64,000 nucleotides of DNA from Apostichopus japonicus. Lineage: Eukaryota > Echinodermata > Holothuroidea > Aspidochirotida > Stichopodidae. The notes under the pieces are model-generated. The model was given only the letters and a program-made list of their open reading frames with translations, did no database searches and was not told the origin of the DNA. Location of the stretch: NCBI RefSeq assembly GCF_037975245.1, contig NC_092568.1:3689001-3753000 (forward strand), in the 5' to 3' direction. This document shows positions 23,209 to 35,059 of the stretch, one piece after another. The position numbers and the translations under genes are program-made. The first letter of the stretch is position 1, and the number at the start of each line of letters is the position of its first letter.

Positions 23209-23580
23209 ATGATGAGGTATGCAACATTGCACTGCAGTGCATTCCATGCATTCTACCTGTTGGGTCACAGAAGGTGAAGGGCAAAGGAAAACAGGCTACA
23301 ATTGAAGGAACCGTAACTTCATTTGTGGATTTGCAAAAGGTGAGCTGAAAGCTAAATTTGAAGTAGAAAAATTCCTGTTATTAGATCATCGTCGGTTACA
23401 GGTTCATCTAGGAAAATTGACAGATGATACAATTATGGATGAAACAGGCAAAGAGCTTGCCTTCTCTTCTCGAGCAGTGTACATCGATTGGTGAGACAAG
23501 ACATTCATCAATTACAATCCCACCCTGCTCCTAGAACCACCATTTTATGTTCCCATCTGAAAGATATGAATGATGCATTC
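23209..23580 (+). pseudogene. Candidate decayed exon(s) of the same unknown gene
   Basis: After the acceptor CTTTACAG the plus strand reads DEVCNIALQCIPCILPVGSQ, KVKGKGKQATIEGTVTSFVD and LQK, phase-compatible with the exon at 21451-21607. It then either splices at AAG-GTGAGC (intron only 62 bp) or shifts frame, because the adjoining frame continues GELKAKFEVEKFLLLDHRRL, QVHLGKLTDDTIMDETGKEL and AFSSRAVYIDW to a TGA at 23491, with DKTFINYNPTLLLEPPFYVP beyond it. The segment LQCIPCILPVG...SFVDLQ resembles my memory of an uncharacterised SAM-containing invertebrate family, but I cannot prove it. Frame changes suggest decay. Confidence 0.4.
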
Positions 23581-25100
23581 AGCCACTTTCCCAAGGGGAA
23601 TGGTGGAAGGGGACTATCAAAGCATCGGTCACTAATGCTCTGCAGCTGTGCCAATCAAATTCCCGAAGAACCTCACCAGCCCCAGAAATTGTGAAAACAT
23701 TACCCACTAGCAAGTTCTCACGCAGACCACTGCACCAGGTTGCATTGTACAAACCCTAAACCAAATTTATTACAGGTAAAGTTGTAACAATGATTTCTTC
23801 ATTGCAGTATACACATGATATATGAATACATATATGTATATAAATGTGAATGCAGAATATGTTGAGTGTGCAGTGGAAGAGTGTACAATCTAATTCACAC
23901 CAATCGGATAGGACATTGTGGTATTCCAGGCAGTATGGTGGGATATTATAATTGTCTTGTTAACTTTTGAACACTGTTCATCCATAATCAATTGTCCAGG
24001 GTTCCTACAAAAAACCTTGTTCTCAGTACAATGCATAAAATACCTGGCACCTCTATAACCCTCTATGAAATTGTGGCACTATTCATCACTGAAGTTGTGA
24101 AATGCTAAATATTGCACATCCTTAATCAAGGATATTGCCTGACACTTAAACAAAATAATGCATATATAATTTGTACAATTATTTACATGATCACTTTTTC
24201 ATTTTCATCATTTGCGGTCCTATCTGCGTGTCACCTATTTACACGTCTTCGAGTTACTTCAGAAGATCATTTGTTTCACTAATTCTAATATCCGAAATCT
24301 TCACATTTGCATGTATTACCCACAGTGCCGACGACTCAATACATATAGGCTAAGGGAAGAAATGTTGTTAATTTCGGTGACAATATTCAAAGTGTAACGG
24401 CATATTGCTCTACATACGTAATTCGACAGCACTTATAGGTACAAGATTCATGAAGCGATATTGTTTATCTCATTTTATCTTTATTTTTGCTTGGCAACCA
24501 TCTTAACTTTCAAAATTAAAATCCCGTTAACAAAAAACATCAAATGCTTTCCATAAATTTAATATTAAATGAAATACAAACGTTATTAAATTAATCATTC
24601 AAGTCCAATAAATGATACTATGGTAGCCTGTACCTTTCCGAAATAATTACCTTGATATTTTCCTTAAAACTATATTCGTTAATGTTAAAATAATCTTTAA
24701 AATACTTACGCAAACTAAACACATATGGAATGGCTTTAAATTGCTAGCATTTAAATATATGTTCCTTTACTAAAATTATTCAACGTTAGCTACCTGGTCA
24801 CACCCCCACAAAAAAATAGGTTTATTTTAATGTTTGCGCAGATACACAAACGCTGTGAATATAATTACAAAGTACAAATATAAACTTGCAATAAAATGAA
24901 AATGTGTTAGATTTTCTCGATGTCATTGTGGCAAAATGTACAGTTCACTGTAAGGCGTTTATAAAACAAATATAGGATAAATTATATGGAGAATAATATA
25001 CTGAAACCATTTAATTTGAACGTTGGTAGAACAACGGAAAGGAATGGAGTATAATATCTAGCCCACGATGATTGCGATATATCCAGAGATTTTCCAGAGA
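23581..25100. other. Nothing recognised
   Basis: AT-rich non-coding sequence. Short open stretches are featureless. Confidence 0.4.
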
Positions 25101-25639
25101 TTTTCTTTTGAACTCGGATTGCTATAAGAGTTTACTGTAAACAGATTTACACGTTAAATAATTACGGTGTAACATCATACTGCTTAACCTATATACCGGG
25201 GTTTGGAATGCTATGGTGTAGATTATTAAAAAAGTTACTCCATGCCGTCGTAATATAGTGAATAAGCCAATGGTATTCAAGAAAATGATTACTAATGCCC
25301 AAAATACTAACCATATGGCATTAGACGTAGAAAGTACCCTTTTCTTATCAATCTTATACAAAGTAGATGCCCTTTCTGAACCGATGAGAGTAAGAACGGG
25401 TTGATTGATTACTAAAATTATTATTCCACGACTGACTCAGAGTTAATGTGTCATTTTTCCTTTTCCCCCAGTGAAATCCCCTGTTTACAAAAATATTGGG
25501 CTGAGGCTAACACATCTTTCCAAAATTCATTCTACTCAAGTTAATTTGCATTCCTGTTAACATCATTCCCATACTTAAATATTCAATGTATCTTGATAAA
25601 TAACAAGAAACATGTCCCTGACAACCGCTTTTTAACATA

Positions 25640-26290
25640 CGTGCAAAACATGCAACAATAAGTGCAACGAACACAGTGTATGGATACGTCAACCATTCTT
25701 AATACCACCTTCAGAGTAATCTTGAATAATATAGATTCGACTTTACACGATCTGGTTTCTGTAAACACAAATAATTAAAACAAAATATATACCTTTAAGT
25801 GCAACGCAATGTATGGCTATGTCAATCATTTTTAATACCACCTTCCAGAATACTCTTGAATAATATAGTTTCGACTCAAACGATCTGTTTTTTTTACCGT
25901 CATACTTCAGTATCGATGTCAATGTTGAAGGTAATGCCAAGGATGTAAAATCCTCTCCAAAAACCCAATAAATATCGTTCAAAAACATTTGAAAACCAGT
26001 CAATGTTCCTGCTCCCACTAACATGGACTTACTAATATTCATTTTTAAACCTGAAAATTCCACGAAAAAGTGATTGAGTAAATTGCGAAAACATCGTTCG
26101 TTCGCTTCGACAAAGAACCTGGTGTCATCAGCATAAGGAGTCATTTTATATTCTTTTCCACCGATATCAATACCTCGAATGGAATCATCATTGCTTATTA
26201 AAACATTCAATAGCTGAGTACATAATTTAAAAATATATGGGGATAGTGGGTCTCCTTGCCGGCATCCTCTTTCAACAGGAAACTATTGTG
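25640..26290 (-). mobile_element. LINE reverse-transcriptase fragment
   Basis: On the minus strand, from 26270 downward, the text GCRQGDPLSPYIFKLCTQLL is reverse-transcriptase motif 4, followed by GIDIGGKEYKMTPYADDTRF containing the catalytic YADD (26134-26123) and GLKMNISKSMLVGAG. This identifies a non-LTR retrotransposon of the L2/CR1/L1-like range. Downstream the piece VLKMIDIAIHCVALK (the K-M-x-D-I thumb region) occurs twice as diverged direct copies (about 25895-25805 and 25760-25670). The fragment is truncated at both ends and has several frame breaks. Confidence 0.85.
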
Positions 26291-26406
26291 ATGGAAACCA
26301 TTGATGAGGACAAAAGAGGAAGCACAGTTATAAAATGTTTCAAAACACTTGAAGATATGTGTTTTTCATTCGTTTTTAAAGTATGTTTTCATGTCTATAT
26401 TTCTAG

Positions 26407-26522
26407 TGCTGACGACATTCGTCACGTCATGAAGACGTATGGTGATACTCTTCCCACCGAGGATGTTGAAGAAATGCTGAGAGTTGCTGGGGTAGATAAC
26501 GATGGAAATATTGATTACATGG
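26407..26522 (+). CDS. Orphan EF-hand exon (calmodulin/myosin light chain type)
   Basis: A 116-bp segment between acceptor TATTTCTAG and donor ATGG-GTAATT encodes ADDIRHVMKTYGDTLPTEDV followed by EEMLRVAGVDNDGNIDYMG. The helix-loop-helix with loop D-x-N-D-G-x-I-D-Y matches the EF-hand pattern, closest in style to calmodulin and myosin light chains (IRHVM...LGE.L..EEV.EM...D.DG.I.Y). Loop position 12, normally Glu, falls beyond the exon end. No companion EF-hand exons are found within several kb, so it is either one exon of a gene with very long introns or a stranded duplicate. Confidence 0.55.
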
Positions 26523-27292
26523 GTAATTAATTGATTTTTCTCAATACAAATTAAAATGACTAAAAGGAATATATAGTAGCTAACGTCATATAAATTATTT
26601 GTAAGTCAACTTGGAGATTGCAATCGGCATCGAAGGTCTACCATCAAGTTGTGAAATCTCTCAAAATAAGGATGAACGAATATCTATATAGTTAACCCAA
26701 GTATACACTATCCGGTATATAGCTCCCGAATGTTTTCTTTACTTGAGTGTATTAATATTACCCTTAAAAGTACAAGTACTGTGAATTATTAAAAAGAAGG
26801 ACTAAATGTGCCTTATAGTTGCGAGTAAGAACCACGCTACATTTGTACATGGTAAAATACTGAATGACATAAGATGAAGAACGAAAGATTTAGACTATTA
26901 AAAAGTGTCTAATTCCACCCCTTTTTCTATTGAAGTTACGTCATGAAACTAGAATATATTATTCTTTGTCAAATTTCTCATGGAGCCCGTGTTCATTTAC
27001 CACAGTTTCTTTCAAGTTCTTTCAAGTCAACAGATCAAACAACATCTTTATATAAAATCGCAATCAGCTTGCAGTCTGAAACTAAAGACAATCCAAGATT
27101 AACTTCCATTAGATCTCGTAATAACTAACAACCGTCCACACCACATTATTGCTTATTCATGGCCAACGTTTAAAAAAAATATACGAATATCAGGAAGTGA
27201 TTCATGTAACTGATTTATATTTCACAATGCAAACGATACACTGCGTGGTATTGAACTAACGAACTTGGAAGTTCGTACATGCGCCATATAAC
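26523..27292. other. Nothing recognised
   Basis: AT-rich. No gene features. Confidence 0.4.
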
Positions 27293-27738
27293 CGCAATAT
27301 AATGACGGATTTGATTTCCAAGTATTATATAGCAAATGAACTCAGAGGTCAGGTTTATAACACACAGAATATGGGACAAGTACCGGATATTTCGAGTACA
27401 TCATCATTGAGTATTGCCTCCGAAGTTAACAGCCTTCCCAGTTCACTGTGTCAAATAGCACCAGTTACATGTCATACGTAAATTACGACTTTAGACATTG
27501 CCTACATGTGTTAAATATCCGCAATATAATGACAATTTGATCTCCAAGTATTATATACCCAGCTAATATACTCAGGTTTATAACACACTGCATAGAGGAA
27601 CCGAATGTGGGACAGACCCGACTCGGCTGGGGGCCAAACCGGATATTTGGTATACATCATCGTTGAGTATTGCGTCCGAAGTTAACAGCCTTCTCAGTTC
27701 ACTGTGGCATATAGTACCAGTTACATATCATACGTAAG
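27293..27738. repeat. Diverged tandem duplication upstream of GPCR 2
   Basis: Two copies (about 27293-27482 and 27523-27738) share blocks CGCAATATAATGAC, CCAAGTATTATATA, CAGGTTTATAACACAC, GAAGTTAACAGCCTTC and CAGTTACAT-TCATACGTAA, with insertions and substitutions. The second copy ends about 140 bp before the receptor start. Confidence 0.75.
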
Positions 27739-27879
27739 GAATAACTACAACCGTTCAACCAATCTATACCGTTAAATTGCTCGTTACAAGTAACAAGACT
27801 GCCGTTTTCGTTGAGGAGTACAAAATCCAAAGAAGGAACAAAACCTTAAAAACGTTAAGGAGTCTTAAATGTAAACAAG
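27739..27879 (+). promoter_or_regulatory. 5' leader shared with GPCR 1
   Basis: Blocks AACTACAACCGTT, TGCTCGTTACAAGTAACAAG and AAACGTTAAGGAGTC recur in the same order before the start codon of GPCR 1 (6974-7073). The duplication that made the pair therefore included the leader. No TATA box is obvious. Confidence 0.5.
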
Positions 27880-28893
27880 ATGGATACGAACGGAGTTGAA
27901 GTTACGATTTTACCCACCGATTCGCCTGGTTACGTTTTTGAAGATCCGACACAAAGAACACTTTTGTCCGTTATAGTGATACTTGTGGCGGCTGTTGGCA
28001 TTCCTGGGAATATATTGGTTATGATTGCTGTGACTTTTTCGAAAAGATTGCAAACCAAGACCAATTCATTTGTCGTGAATTTGGCGTGTTCTGATCTTGC
28101 TACGTGTCTCATCCTTCCGTTCCAAGTTGTCGCTTTGTTGAACGATAGTTGGCCGTTGCCAGACCCGTTGTGCACGTTGGTTGCTGGTGTTTTCTGGGTT
28201 GGTCTTGGTAGCAGCGTTGTCAACCTCGCCTTAATCGCCTTTAACCGTTTCACATTAATAACTAAATCTCGTACTCGCTACGACCATGTATATTCAAAGA
28301 GAAATCTTGTCCTTATGTTAGTTTCAGCATGGATCATTCCGATCGTCCTGGTTACGGTCCCACCCTTGTGTGGCCTTGGAGGAATCGGCTACGCGGAGAG
28401 ATATAAGATGTGTTCAGCTGACTCAACCCATCCTTTATCGGATGTTTACGCATTCATCAGCAGTGTTCTCGTTGAAGTTCCTTGTTTGATCATTATCATT
28501 ACATGTTACGTCAAAATTTATCGATTCATTCGAGCTAAAAACCGAGAGCTATTTCCAAACAACGCGTCTAGAGGGGAAAGCAAGGGCAACGCCCAATCAG
28601 CGGCCTTCAAAAGACAAGTGAAAGTGACAAAGAACTTGTTTTTGGTGGTATGTTCGTATATCATATGTATAATGCCCTTTGCTATTGCCTGTTTGATACC
28701 ACCCAGCTACCCTTCCATTCCTTGGGTGATGATGTTTCTTATTGCTAACTGTTGTGTGAATCCAATCATTTATGGACTATACCATCCTCAGTTTAGAGAT
28801 GTATTTCGACGTATACTTTCGTGCAAGTTTAGACTTATTCCAGAGCCGTCGAATATTTTACAGTCTCTTACAACTGCATCGACAAGCGCTTGA
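27880..28893 (+). CDS. Rhodopsin-class orphan GPCR, copy 2 (intronless)
   Basis: 337 residues, the same length as the receptor at 7074-8087, with about 49 substitutions (about 85% identity) and no gaps. The pattern repeats: N44, D72, C98, NRF at 122-124, W151, C178, P201, CIMP at 263-266, NPIIY at 294-298. Differences concentrate in the N-terminus (residues 9-33), the TM3 start (FAVVV to LAGVF), ECL2 (DVGK to GLGG), the outer part of TM5 (AFVG to VLVE) and the C-tail, that is, at extracellular and ligand-facing positions. ICL2, ICL3 and TM7 are nearly unchanged, suggesting the same G-protein coupling with altered ligand contact. Frame integrity of both copies argues that both are functional. 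Family placement is Tre1/Moody/GPR84/melatonin-like, moderately sure. Confidence 0.93.
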   Translation: MDTNGVEVTILPTDSPGYVFEDPTQRTLLSVIVILVAAVGIPGNILVMIAVTFSKRLQTKTNSFVVNLACSDLATCLILPFQVVALLNDSWPLPDPLCTLVAGVFWVGLGSSVVNLALIAFNRFTLITKSRTRYDHVYSKRNLVLMLVSAWIIPIVLVTVPPLCGLGGIGYAERYKMCSADSTHPLSDVYAFISSVLVEVPCLIIIITCYVKIYRFIRAKNRELFPNNASRGESKGNAQSAAFKRQVKVTKNLFLVVCSYIICIMPFAIACLIPPSYPSIPWVMMFLIANCCVNPIIYGLYHPQFRDVFRRILSCKFRLIPEPSNILQSLTTASTSA

Positions 28894-30275
28894 GGAAGTA
28901 ATGTGCCTTTTGGCTCTATAATTCAATCCGCAAATTAAAGGGATATTCTATACTGTGGTATTGGTAATGTGGCAAACATGGAATATCATATTCTCTATTC
29001 ATTTGAGTACCGACAGACACTTTCATAACTGCAACTAAGTAATCATCGTGTAAAAGGTGCTCAATGAAGTTTTAAATTTTCTTGGAAATATTCGAGGGAT
29101 TTTTTTACTGTTAGAAATACTTTTCACAGATTTTCTGTGTTTCGTTTGGAAGAAACAAGCGACAGTCATTTGGCCTTAGAAATATTATGTGACAATACGT
29201 TCAGTATTTTTCTACTTACTGATTATGTAGCGCCTGATCACGATACTGGGGAGGGGTTGTAGCAACACCTTCCCACAGAAATTATTTTCTGCCTGGCCAA
29301 AGCGACGGTGGTCAGGAAAATGTTGCGTTTTGTGAGGAAAATCAGCGGAAAAATTGTTGGGGGAACTTCTAAGATCTCAGTAGGGAGAAACGTGATGTCA
29401 CAATGGGTGCGTGCTGGTGTGCTGAGGGGACTGGGGGGGGGGGTGTGCTTCTAAAATATATGGGCGTCAGGCCAATGCCGATGTCGGAAAATTTTTGAAC
29501 CTTGTCATGACGATCATGACGATTATCGGGCAATAGTAATTGGGAACAAGTTCTAACATCTAACCAGGTCATTGATCCAGCCAGGATATCGTGTAGAAAG
29601 ATGGTCACCAGTTTTGTCTGAAAGGTAGTTATGTCTGAGTATATTCAAAATGATTTACGATCATGAAAATAATAACAATTTTACGATTTAAGACAGATAG
29701 ATATAGATTGATCGGTAGATATATTGATCGATAGTATATTCAACTTTATGATATCCCTAAAAGGGTAAAAAAAATCCCAATGATAAATATATTAATATAG
29801 TGTACATGAAAAAATAAACTGAGTTCCAAATAAAATAAGAAGGTGGTAAATCGTGGGTCTAAACATAACATTTCCATGATCTCAGATTATCATCGGATCA
29901 TCATATGTCGTTTCCATGCAGGAATTTTGCATGTTACTTGGATATTTACTGTTTTTGCTATACTTGAGCTGCATATTTTCGTCACGGCTCACTACCAGTT
30001 TTTCCACACAATAATTCTGGGCCTGTTGCTCTTTATTTGTTTATTAGTGACATGAGTCAAAGTGTTAATAATTGCTCGGCGGACATTTATGCATAATGAT
30101 ACAACATTTCATATGAAGGGCAAGTCTATAGATTATTTAAATTAAACTTAATGAGGATATGGTTAATGTTTGTTAGTGGTGCAAGAAAAAGTAATTGGTT
30201 ATAAATAGTTATAAAACTATAAGCAAGTTGATTGGGTACAAGACAACGACTGCAATCTGTTCCAAATAACAAATA
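28894..30275. other. 3' flank of GPCR 2, nothing further recognised
   Basis: AT-rich; an 11-G run lies near 29430-29442. AATAAA words occur near 29814 and 29832, too far to assign to the receptor with confidence. Confidence 0.4.
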
Positions 30276-31220
30276 AATGTTGCAGTCGAAGATTCTTTAA
30301 TTGAAAGTGTATGCTGCGTAAAGATTTTGGGCGTAAAAATCGACGATGAATTATCTTGGAATGAACAAAGTCGATTCTGTTTGCAAGCTCGTTTCCAGTA
30401 GATTGGCAATACGTAGACGTATAAAATTAAACCAATAATTGTATTCTATTTTACAATGGATATATTTTACCGATGTTTGAGTGTTGTAGTATAGGGTGTT
30501 TAGTATGGGGTATGAGTAATGCCAGAAATGTTCCCTAGACTTAGTCATCTACAGTCTACAGAAAGCTCTTATTCCAATGCAACATTTGATGATAGATCTG
30601 AAGACCTTTTTTAAAGCTTATTTGAACTAGTCCTCACCCGAAAAACATTTAAAAAGATCGACAATGGTGCATGTCTTCAAATGGTCTGGCTCCCTAAGAT
30701 CCACCATACTACAACATTTATTCTGAGAGTGTGGTTAATAAATAATAACCAGCATCATCAGAAAAATTTTCCTTTGATTCTGCTAAGGAGTGGAACGAGT
30801 TATCAAATAAGTGTAAGGATACCAGTTCAGTTCAGTTCAGTCAATATATTTCGCATATACATAGACATACAAAAGCAGTGCAGTAATGGTATATACAGGA
30901 TACTAGAAAAACATAAAATGCTCCAACTCCTTATAAATACCATTACACGTTTTATCCAGAACTTTATCTATCTTTTTTGCTCTTATCACTTCATCGTTTG
31001 TTCCATGGTGTATTGGGTTTTATGCAATTGTCAATTTTGTATATATTTTTTGTCTTTTTCATTTTCGTTTTATTGTTTACGTTTGATTCTATATTAGCTT
31101 TTATTATATATGATTACTATTTGTATTCTATTACAGTTTTTATATTTCAGGGCCTCGGGAGATTAGCTTTACCCTAACCGAGCCGGGCAGCCTTTAATGT
31201 GTAATAAAAAAAAAATTTAT
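30276..31220 (+). mobile_element. LINE 3' end, degenerate
   Basis: Read over several frames the plus strand shows a reverse-transcriptase thumb and tail: KILGVKIDDELSWNEQ near 30322, then YNGYILPMFECCS and VWG near 30460-30510, MVHVFKWSGS near 30664, and FDSAKEWNELS near 30775. This is the order seen at the C-terminus of CR1/Jockey/RTE-like ORF2 proteins (LGV-ID-LSW, P-F-YC-VWG, K-LNGLAP, A-LWN-LP). It ends in a LINE-like 3' UTR (GGGCCTCGGGAGATTAGC, CCGAGCCGGGCAGCC) and AATAAAAAAAAAA at about 31202. It has many breaks and is 5'-truncated. Confidence 0.75.
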
Positions 31221-31975
31221 AAATAAAAGTATCCTACGTTGTACCGAGAAATATTGATATTGTATCTAAAAATGTCGAGGTCACGGGCTGTATTTCCAGT
31301 TTTCGACGTTTTTTCTCGACAATATGATGCTTTATCACCGTATTTGCGTTCGACAAGTTTTTGCAATAGCTTTTTGTTATATGACATAATAATTCGAAAC
31401 TTCGACGGATTATGAGAGTAAAAATGGATCATTTGATCATTCATGTGTTCGTAAAGCGGTGTCAGCATCCACTGACGATAAATCAGGGAATATGATGCGT
31501 TATTTGAAATCAAGACAGGCTTCGTGTTGGGGCAAATTAAACGCGGCCAATACCCCCCCCCCCCCCCAACGCTATGCAGGCCTCGATCCTGAGTGATGCC
31601 CCAGCTCCTATATAGGCTATACCCATGGGCGTCAATCCGGGGGGGGGGGGGGACGGGGGGACACGTCCCCCACATTTCGATGGGTGGGGACACACTATCA
31701 AATGTCCCCCCCCCCCCCTCAGACATTTGGAAAAACAGTAGTGTCGTGGCTCTATTTGGTTAGGGCTTACACATCTCAGGATTCATATCATCGAATATCA
31801 ATCAATGTTTCTGAATGGGGAATTCCACCCAGATAAGATCTCGTGAGTTGGTTCCCTGAGCTTTCCGACAATCTTAAGCTTAGTCTGCCTTTCATTCGAG
31901 GCCAGTTCCAGTCGTCGTCGGTTGAAGGGTATAGACAAACATTCAAGTCGATGAATTCAGCGGTACGGGCTATAT

Positions 31976-32311
31976 ATGTTTGGTGAAGTCGAAGCTCTCT
32001 GGCGGTTGCTGCTCGTGCCCCCCGCCAGTTCGACGGAAGTCGAGAGATCATTTAGTGATGTTAGCCGTTTGAAGACATGGCTACGGAGCACCATGACTCA
32101 ACAGAGGCTGAACCATGTGATGGTGTGCCATATTCACCGCGAACGTCTAGCACAGTTGAAGCCTGAGGAGTTAGTAGAGAAGTTCTTTGGTTCCTCGGAT
32201 TACAGACGCCGCATCTTCGGCGATTCCAATAGAAAACTAGTGCGCTCTGTCATTATTATAAGAGACATCACTTCATATCTAGAGCCAAAGCCTGTGCGTA
32301 TTTGTTGTTAA
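31976..32311 (+). pseudogene. hAT transposase, C-terminal dimerisation region
   Basis: The frame encodes EALWRLLLVPPASSTEVERS, FSDVSRLKTWLRSTMTQQRL and NHVMVCHIHRERLAQLKPEE, then SSDYRRRIFG. The LLLVxPASS-x-E-R-S-F-S-x-x-x-R-L-K-T-W-L-R-S-T-M core is the hAT family dimerisation motif, best known from ZMYM/TTF-type hAT transposases. Only about 110 residues remain of a family usually 600-800 long, and the glutamate of the catalytic triad lies just upstream of this part. The plus strand upstream has no long open frame. It belongs to the enclosing element at 31624-34255. Confidence 0.85.
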
Positions 32312-32457
32312 GTTGTAGATGGTGTTTCAAAGACGGTGCCCGACCCCTAATATTGGGGAAATGAAATAGGGAGCATATTCCGTGGCAGCGCATCCCATGT
32401 TACCTTGTTGTTGAGTGATACCGGACTTTACTCCACAGTGAGACCACTAGGTACACA

Positions 32458-33175
32458 CAGGGACGTCGCTAGAGGGTTGGGGGGGGGGTGTCTTACCCCC
32501 AAACTTGGTAAAACTGACGATAGTTGGAAAATTGGAGTGCGACAGTCATATTTACCACGTTTTCCTTGCCACTTTGAGAAATTGTATCTCGCGATTCTTA
32601 TACTCCACCGTTCAAATCTTCGTATGATTTTGAATACCCCCCCCCAAAAAAAAAATGCCTAATAGAACTACCGTCAAATACCGAAAAATATAACCAACAA
32701 TTTTCGCGCGCTTCCCGCGCGTTCCGCATGTTAATGTGCATATCATATAAGCATGCATCGGTTTTTACATCGCATGCCAATAACATACAATCATGTTCCG
32801 TGTTATTACCGTTCCATATTGGTTACAAATATTGGGGAAGTCGTTACAATATTAATGGTACTAATAATATAAGTTTAACGACTGAAAACACATTGCAAAT
32901 TATCTTTCTTTCAGTAGGTGCCCAAAAAGTTATCAGCATATTGCCCGAATTTTCACAAAAAAATATTTGGTTGGGGTACAAATGTATCGAACAAAGTTCG
33001 CAACAAAAGTGCAGTCGCGAAAGATTTGGTGTATCGTTGACGGGTAGCGCGAGGGTGTGGGGGGGGGCGCACAAGACAGCAGTCGGAATTTTCTGGCTTC
33101 AAAACCCATCCAGTTGGATTTACAGCCACTACACCCCCCCCCCCCTCCAATCATCAGGCCTTAGCTCCGTCCCTG
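32458..33175. mobile_element. Nested non-autonomous hAT (718 bp)
   Basis: Ends CAGGGACGTCGCTA and TTAGCTCCGTCCCTG are imperfect inverted repeats, flanked by GGTACACA (32450-32457) and GGTACACG (33176-33183), an 8-bp duplication with one change. G- and C-runs occur near each end. It sits inside the larger hAT, downstream of its transposase remnant. Confidence 0.8.
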
Positions 33176-34263
33176 GGTACACGGTGGTTACATAGTACGC
33201 TCCGACCAGAATTTATCCGATTACCAGATGCAGATCCACCTAGCAACCGAGGTAACTTGGGTGAGGACTCCAACGAACAACCACTGATTTATTTTGATGC
33301 CTTCATCACTTTAGCCACCACTCACATGGGACCTATTTTAAGTCTGACAATGCATGCGCATGTGTGAGGTCCTGAAATATAATTAAAGTGGTTTGTCTTG
33401 CCATCCTTGTTTCAAATTTCACAGAAATGTATTCTCGTAGACCTAGCAATTAATTTAAACTGACACAGTCCCATTGGAATTGTGTCACGGGTGGCATTAC
33501 AAGTCATTGGTGGTTTAACATGCTGGCGTATAACGACCTTTGGCCAAATTTGCGCTAAGCTCACTATACGAACTCGGATCTGGACTGTGCCTAATTAGTT
33601 AGTTATTTAAATTATTAATAATGGCGTATGAGGAAATGCACCATTTTGTGGTATGACTCCCAGGAGGGCAAGTCGAGAAACTCACATGTAGTCGCGGCTG
33701 TTAGCTTCCTTCGCCTATATGTCCGGGGACATTTTGGGACATCGTTCCTATAGGCCTATATCTGAGGCCCTGAGGTCATTCCTTGACCGACTTGGTGCAA
33801 TACAATGTGCCCATTTCGAAATAAATTTATTCACAGATTGTTAGTTGTCATGGGTTCGAACAAATGAGGGGTTTTCTGTCCTGTTATAGTGGGCAAAATG
33901 GGGCTGGGGTTCCAGTTCGCAGCATCATTTGTCAACTTGCACTGGGTTCTAATGTTCATGTCAATTGGAATCACTAATAAAAGAAATAATCCACCAAAAA
34001 TTAAGGTCGCATGAACTTTATTGCAGATTTACTGAGTGACGAATTTGTAATTTTCTCCCGAAATTACGCCACTAGATGGCTACTATCCAGCCTGGCAAGT
34101 GCCATCTCCAGCGATCTGGCAGGTATTGAAATCTGAAGTTTTCTTGTTACGCTGCGCGCCAACCGATGGTGGCGCTCCGCTTAGATAGTATACTTACGGC
34201 CGGAATACTCGAATCGATTACGCCCCCCACGTTTCAAATCGGATTGACGCCCCTGGCTATACC

Positions 34264-34851
34264 CATAGGCCTACTCACCCCCAACCCTTGCCTCAACTGT
34301 TATTCCTGCATTAGGAAGTTGGTACAGCCCAGTGCCCACTGTTTTGTTGTAGACTATACATACCCTGCTTTATAACCTGGTGGTTGCGATAACGATAACC
34401 AAAATGTTTTGGAGGGTCGCTAAAATACGGAAGAAAAACTATATAGTCGATATTTGTGGATAAAAGGTGGAAAATCTTGCACATAAATTACTTCAAAAGT
34501 TGCAACATAAAGCACCATTTTGCAAGTATCGCACTCTTAGTCTTAATTTACTGGAAATGTCTCAGCTGTGAGTGGGAGGGGGGATACCTCTTCCCCGTGG
34601 GCCCCTTTCGCAGGACGCACAATTACATTCGGCACTGGAGGGTCGCGCCAAGATGATCAAGATGAAAATTAAGAGGATGAAGCAACAATATTGAATGCTA
34701 GGGTTACATGCATTAGCCGCTGGTTTCAACATAGTAGAAAATCATCCACTTACTACGGTTTCACTTGCACATGTTATTGTTGTGAGGAAGTTGTGATGAT
34801 GATCGGGAGTTGATTCCCTAATCCAGTCAGCTGATCTTGTCACGTCAAGCA
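34264..34851. other. Nothing recognised
   Basis: Spacer between the hAT transposon and the foldback-like element. No gene. Confidence 0.4.
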
Positions 34852-34859
34852 GTGCACAG

Positions 34860-34960
34860 CATCGGGCTGAAGTTGGCGAACAATAACAGCGACCATTACC
34901 AGCGAACAATAAGAGCGAACACTAAGGGGAAAATGATACTACGGAGAAGTTTAAGGGCAA
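34860..34960 (+). repeat. Left terminal inverted repeat of the foldback-like element
   Basis: Starts CATCGGGCTGAAGTTGGCG, then GCGAACAATAAGAGCGAAC-type words and AATGATACTACGGAG. It pairs with 49480-49616 read on the other strand; the right end carries one extra 32-bp copy of the tip sequence. Confidence 0.8.
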
Positions 34961-35059
34961 TTCCAATGTTACAAGGGGAAAAGTAAAGTTTTAAAAACTA
35001 AACTAATTGACACACTTATTTAACAGAGTCATGGGTGTGTTATCAGACAATAAAAGTTT

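Larger units (their letters stand above)
31624..34255 (+). mobile_element. hAT transposon (2,632 bp) with transposase remnant
   Basis: Ends CATGGGCGTCAATCCG and CGGATTGACGCCCCTG are inverted repeats, flanked by the perfect 8-bp direct repeat GCTATACC (31616-31623 and 34256-34263). The interior contains the conserved hAT C-terminal transposase segment (31976-32311) and, downstream of it, a complete second hAT insertion (32458-33175). The block GGTGGCGCTCCGCTTAGATAG lies about 65-90 bp inside the right end. The N-terminal two thirds of the transposase is not recognisable, so the copy is not autonomous. Confidence 0.9.
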
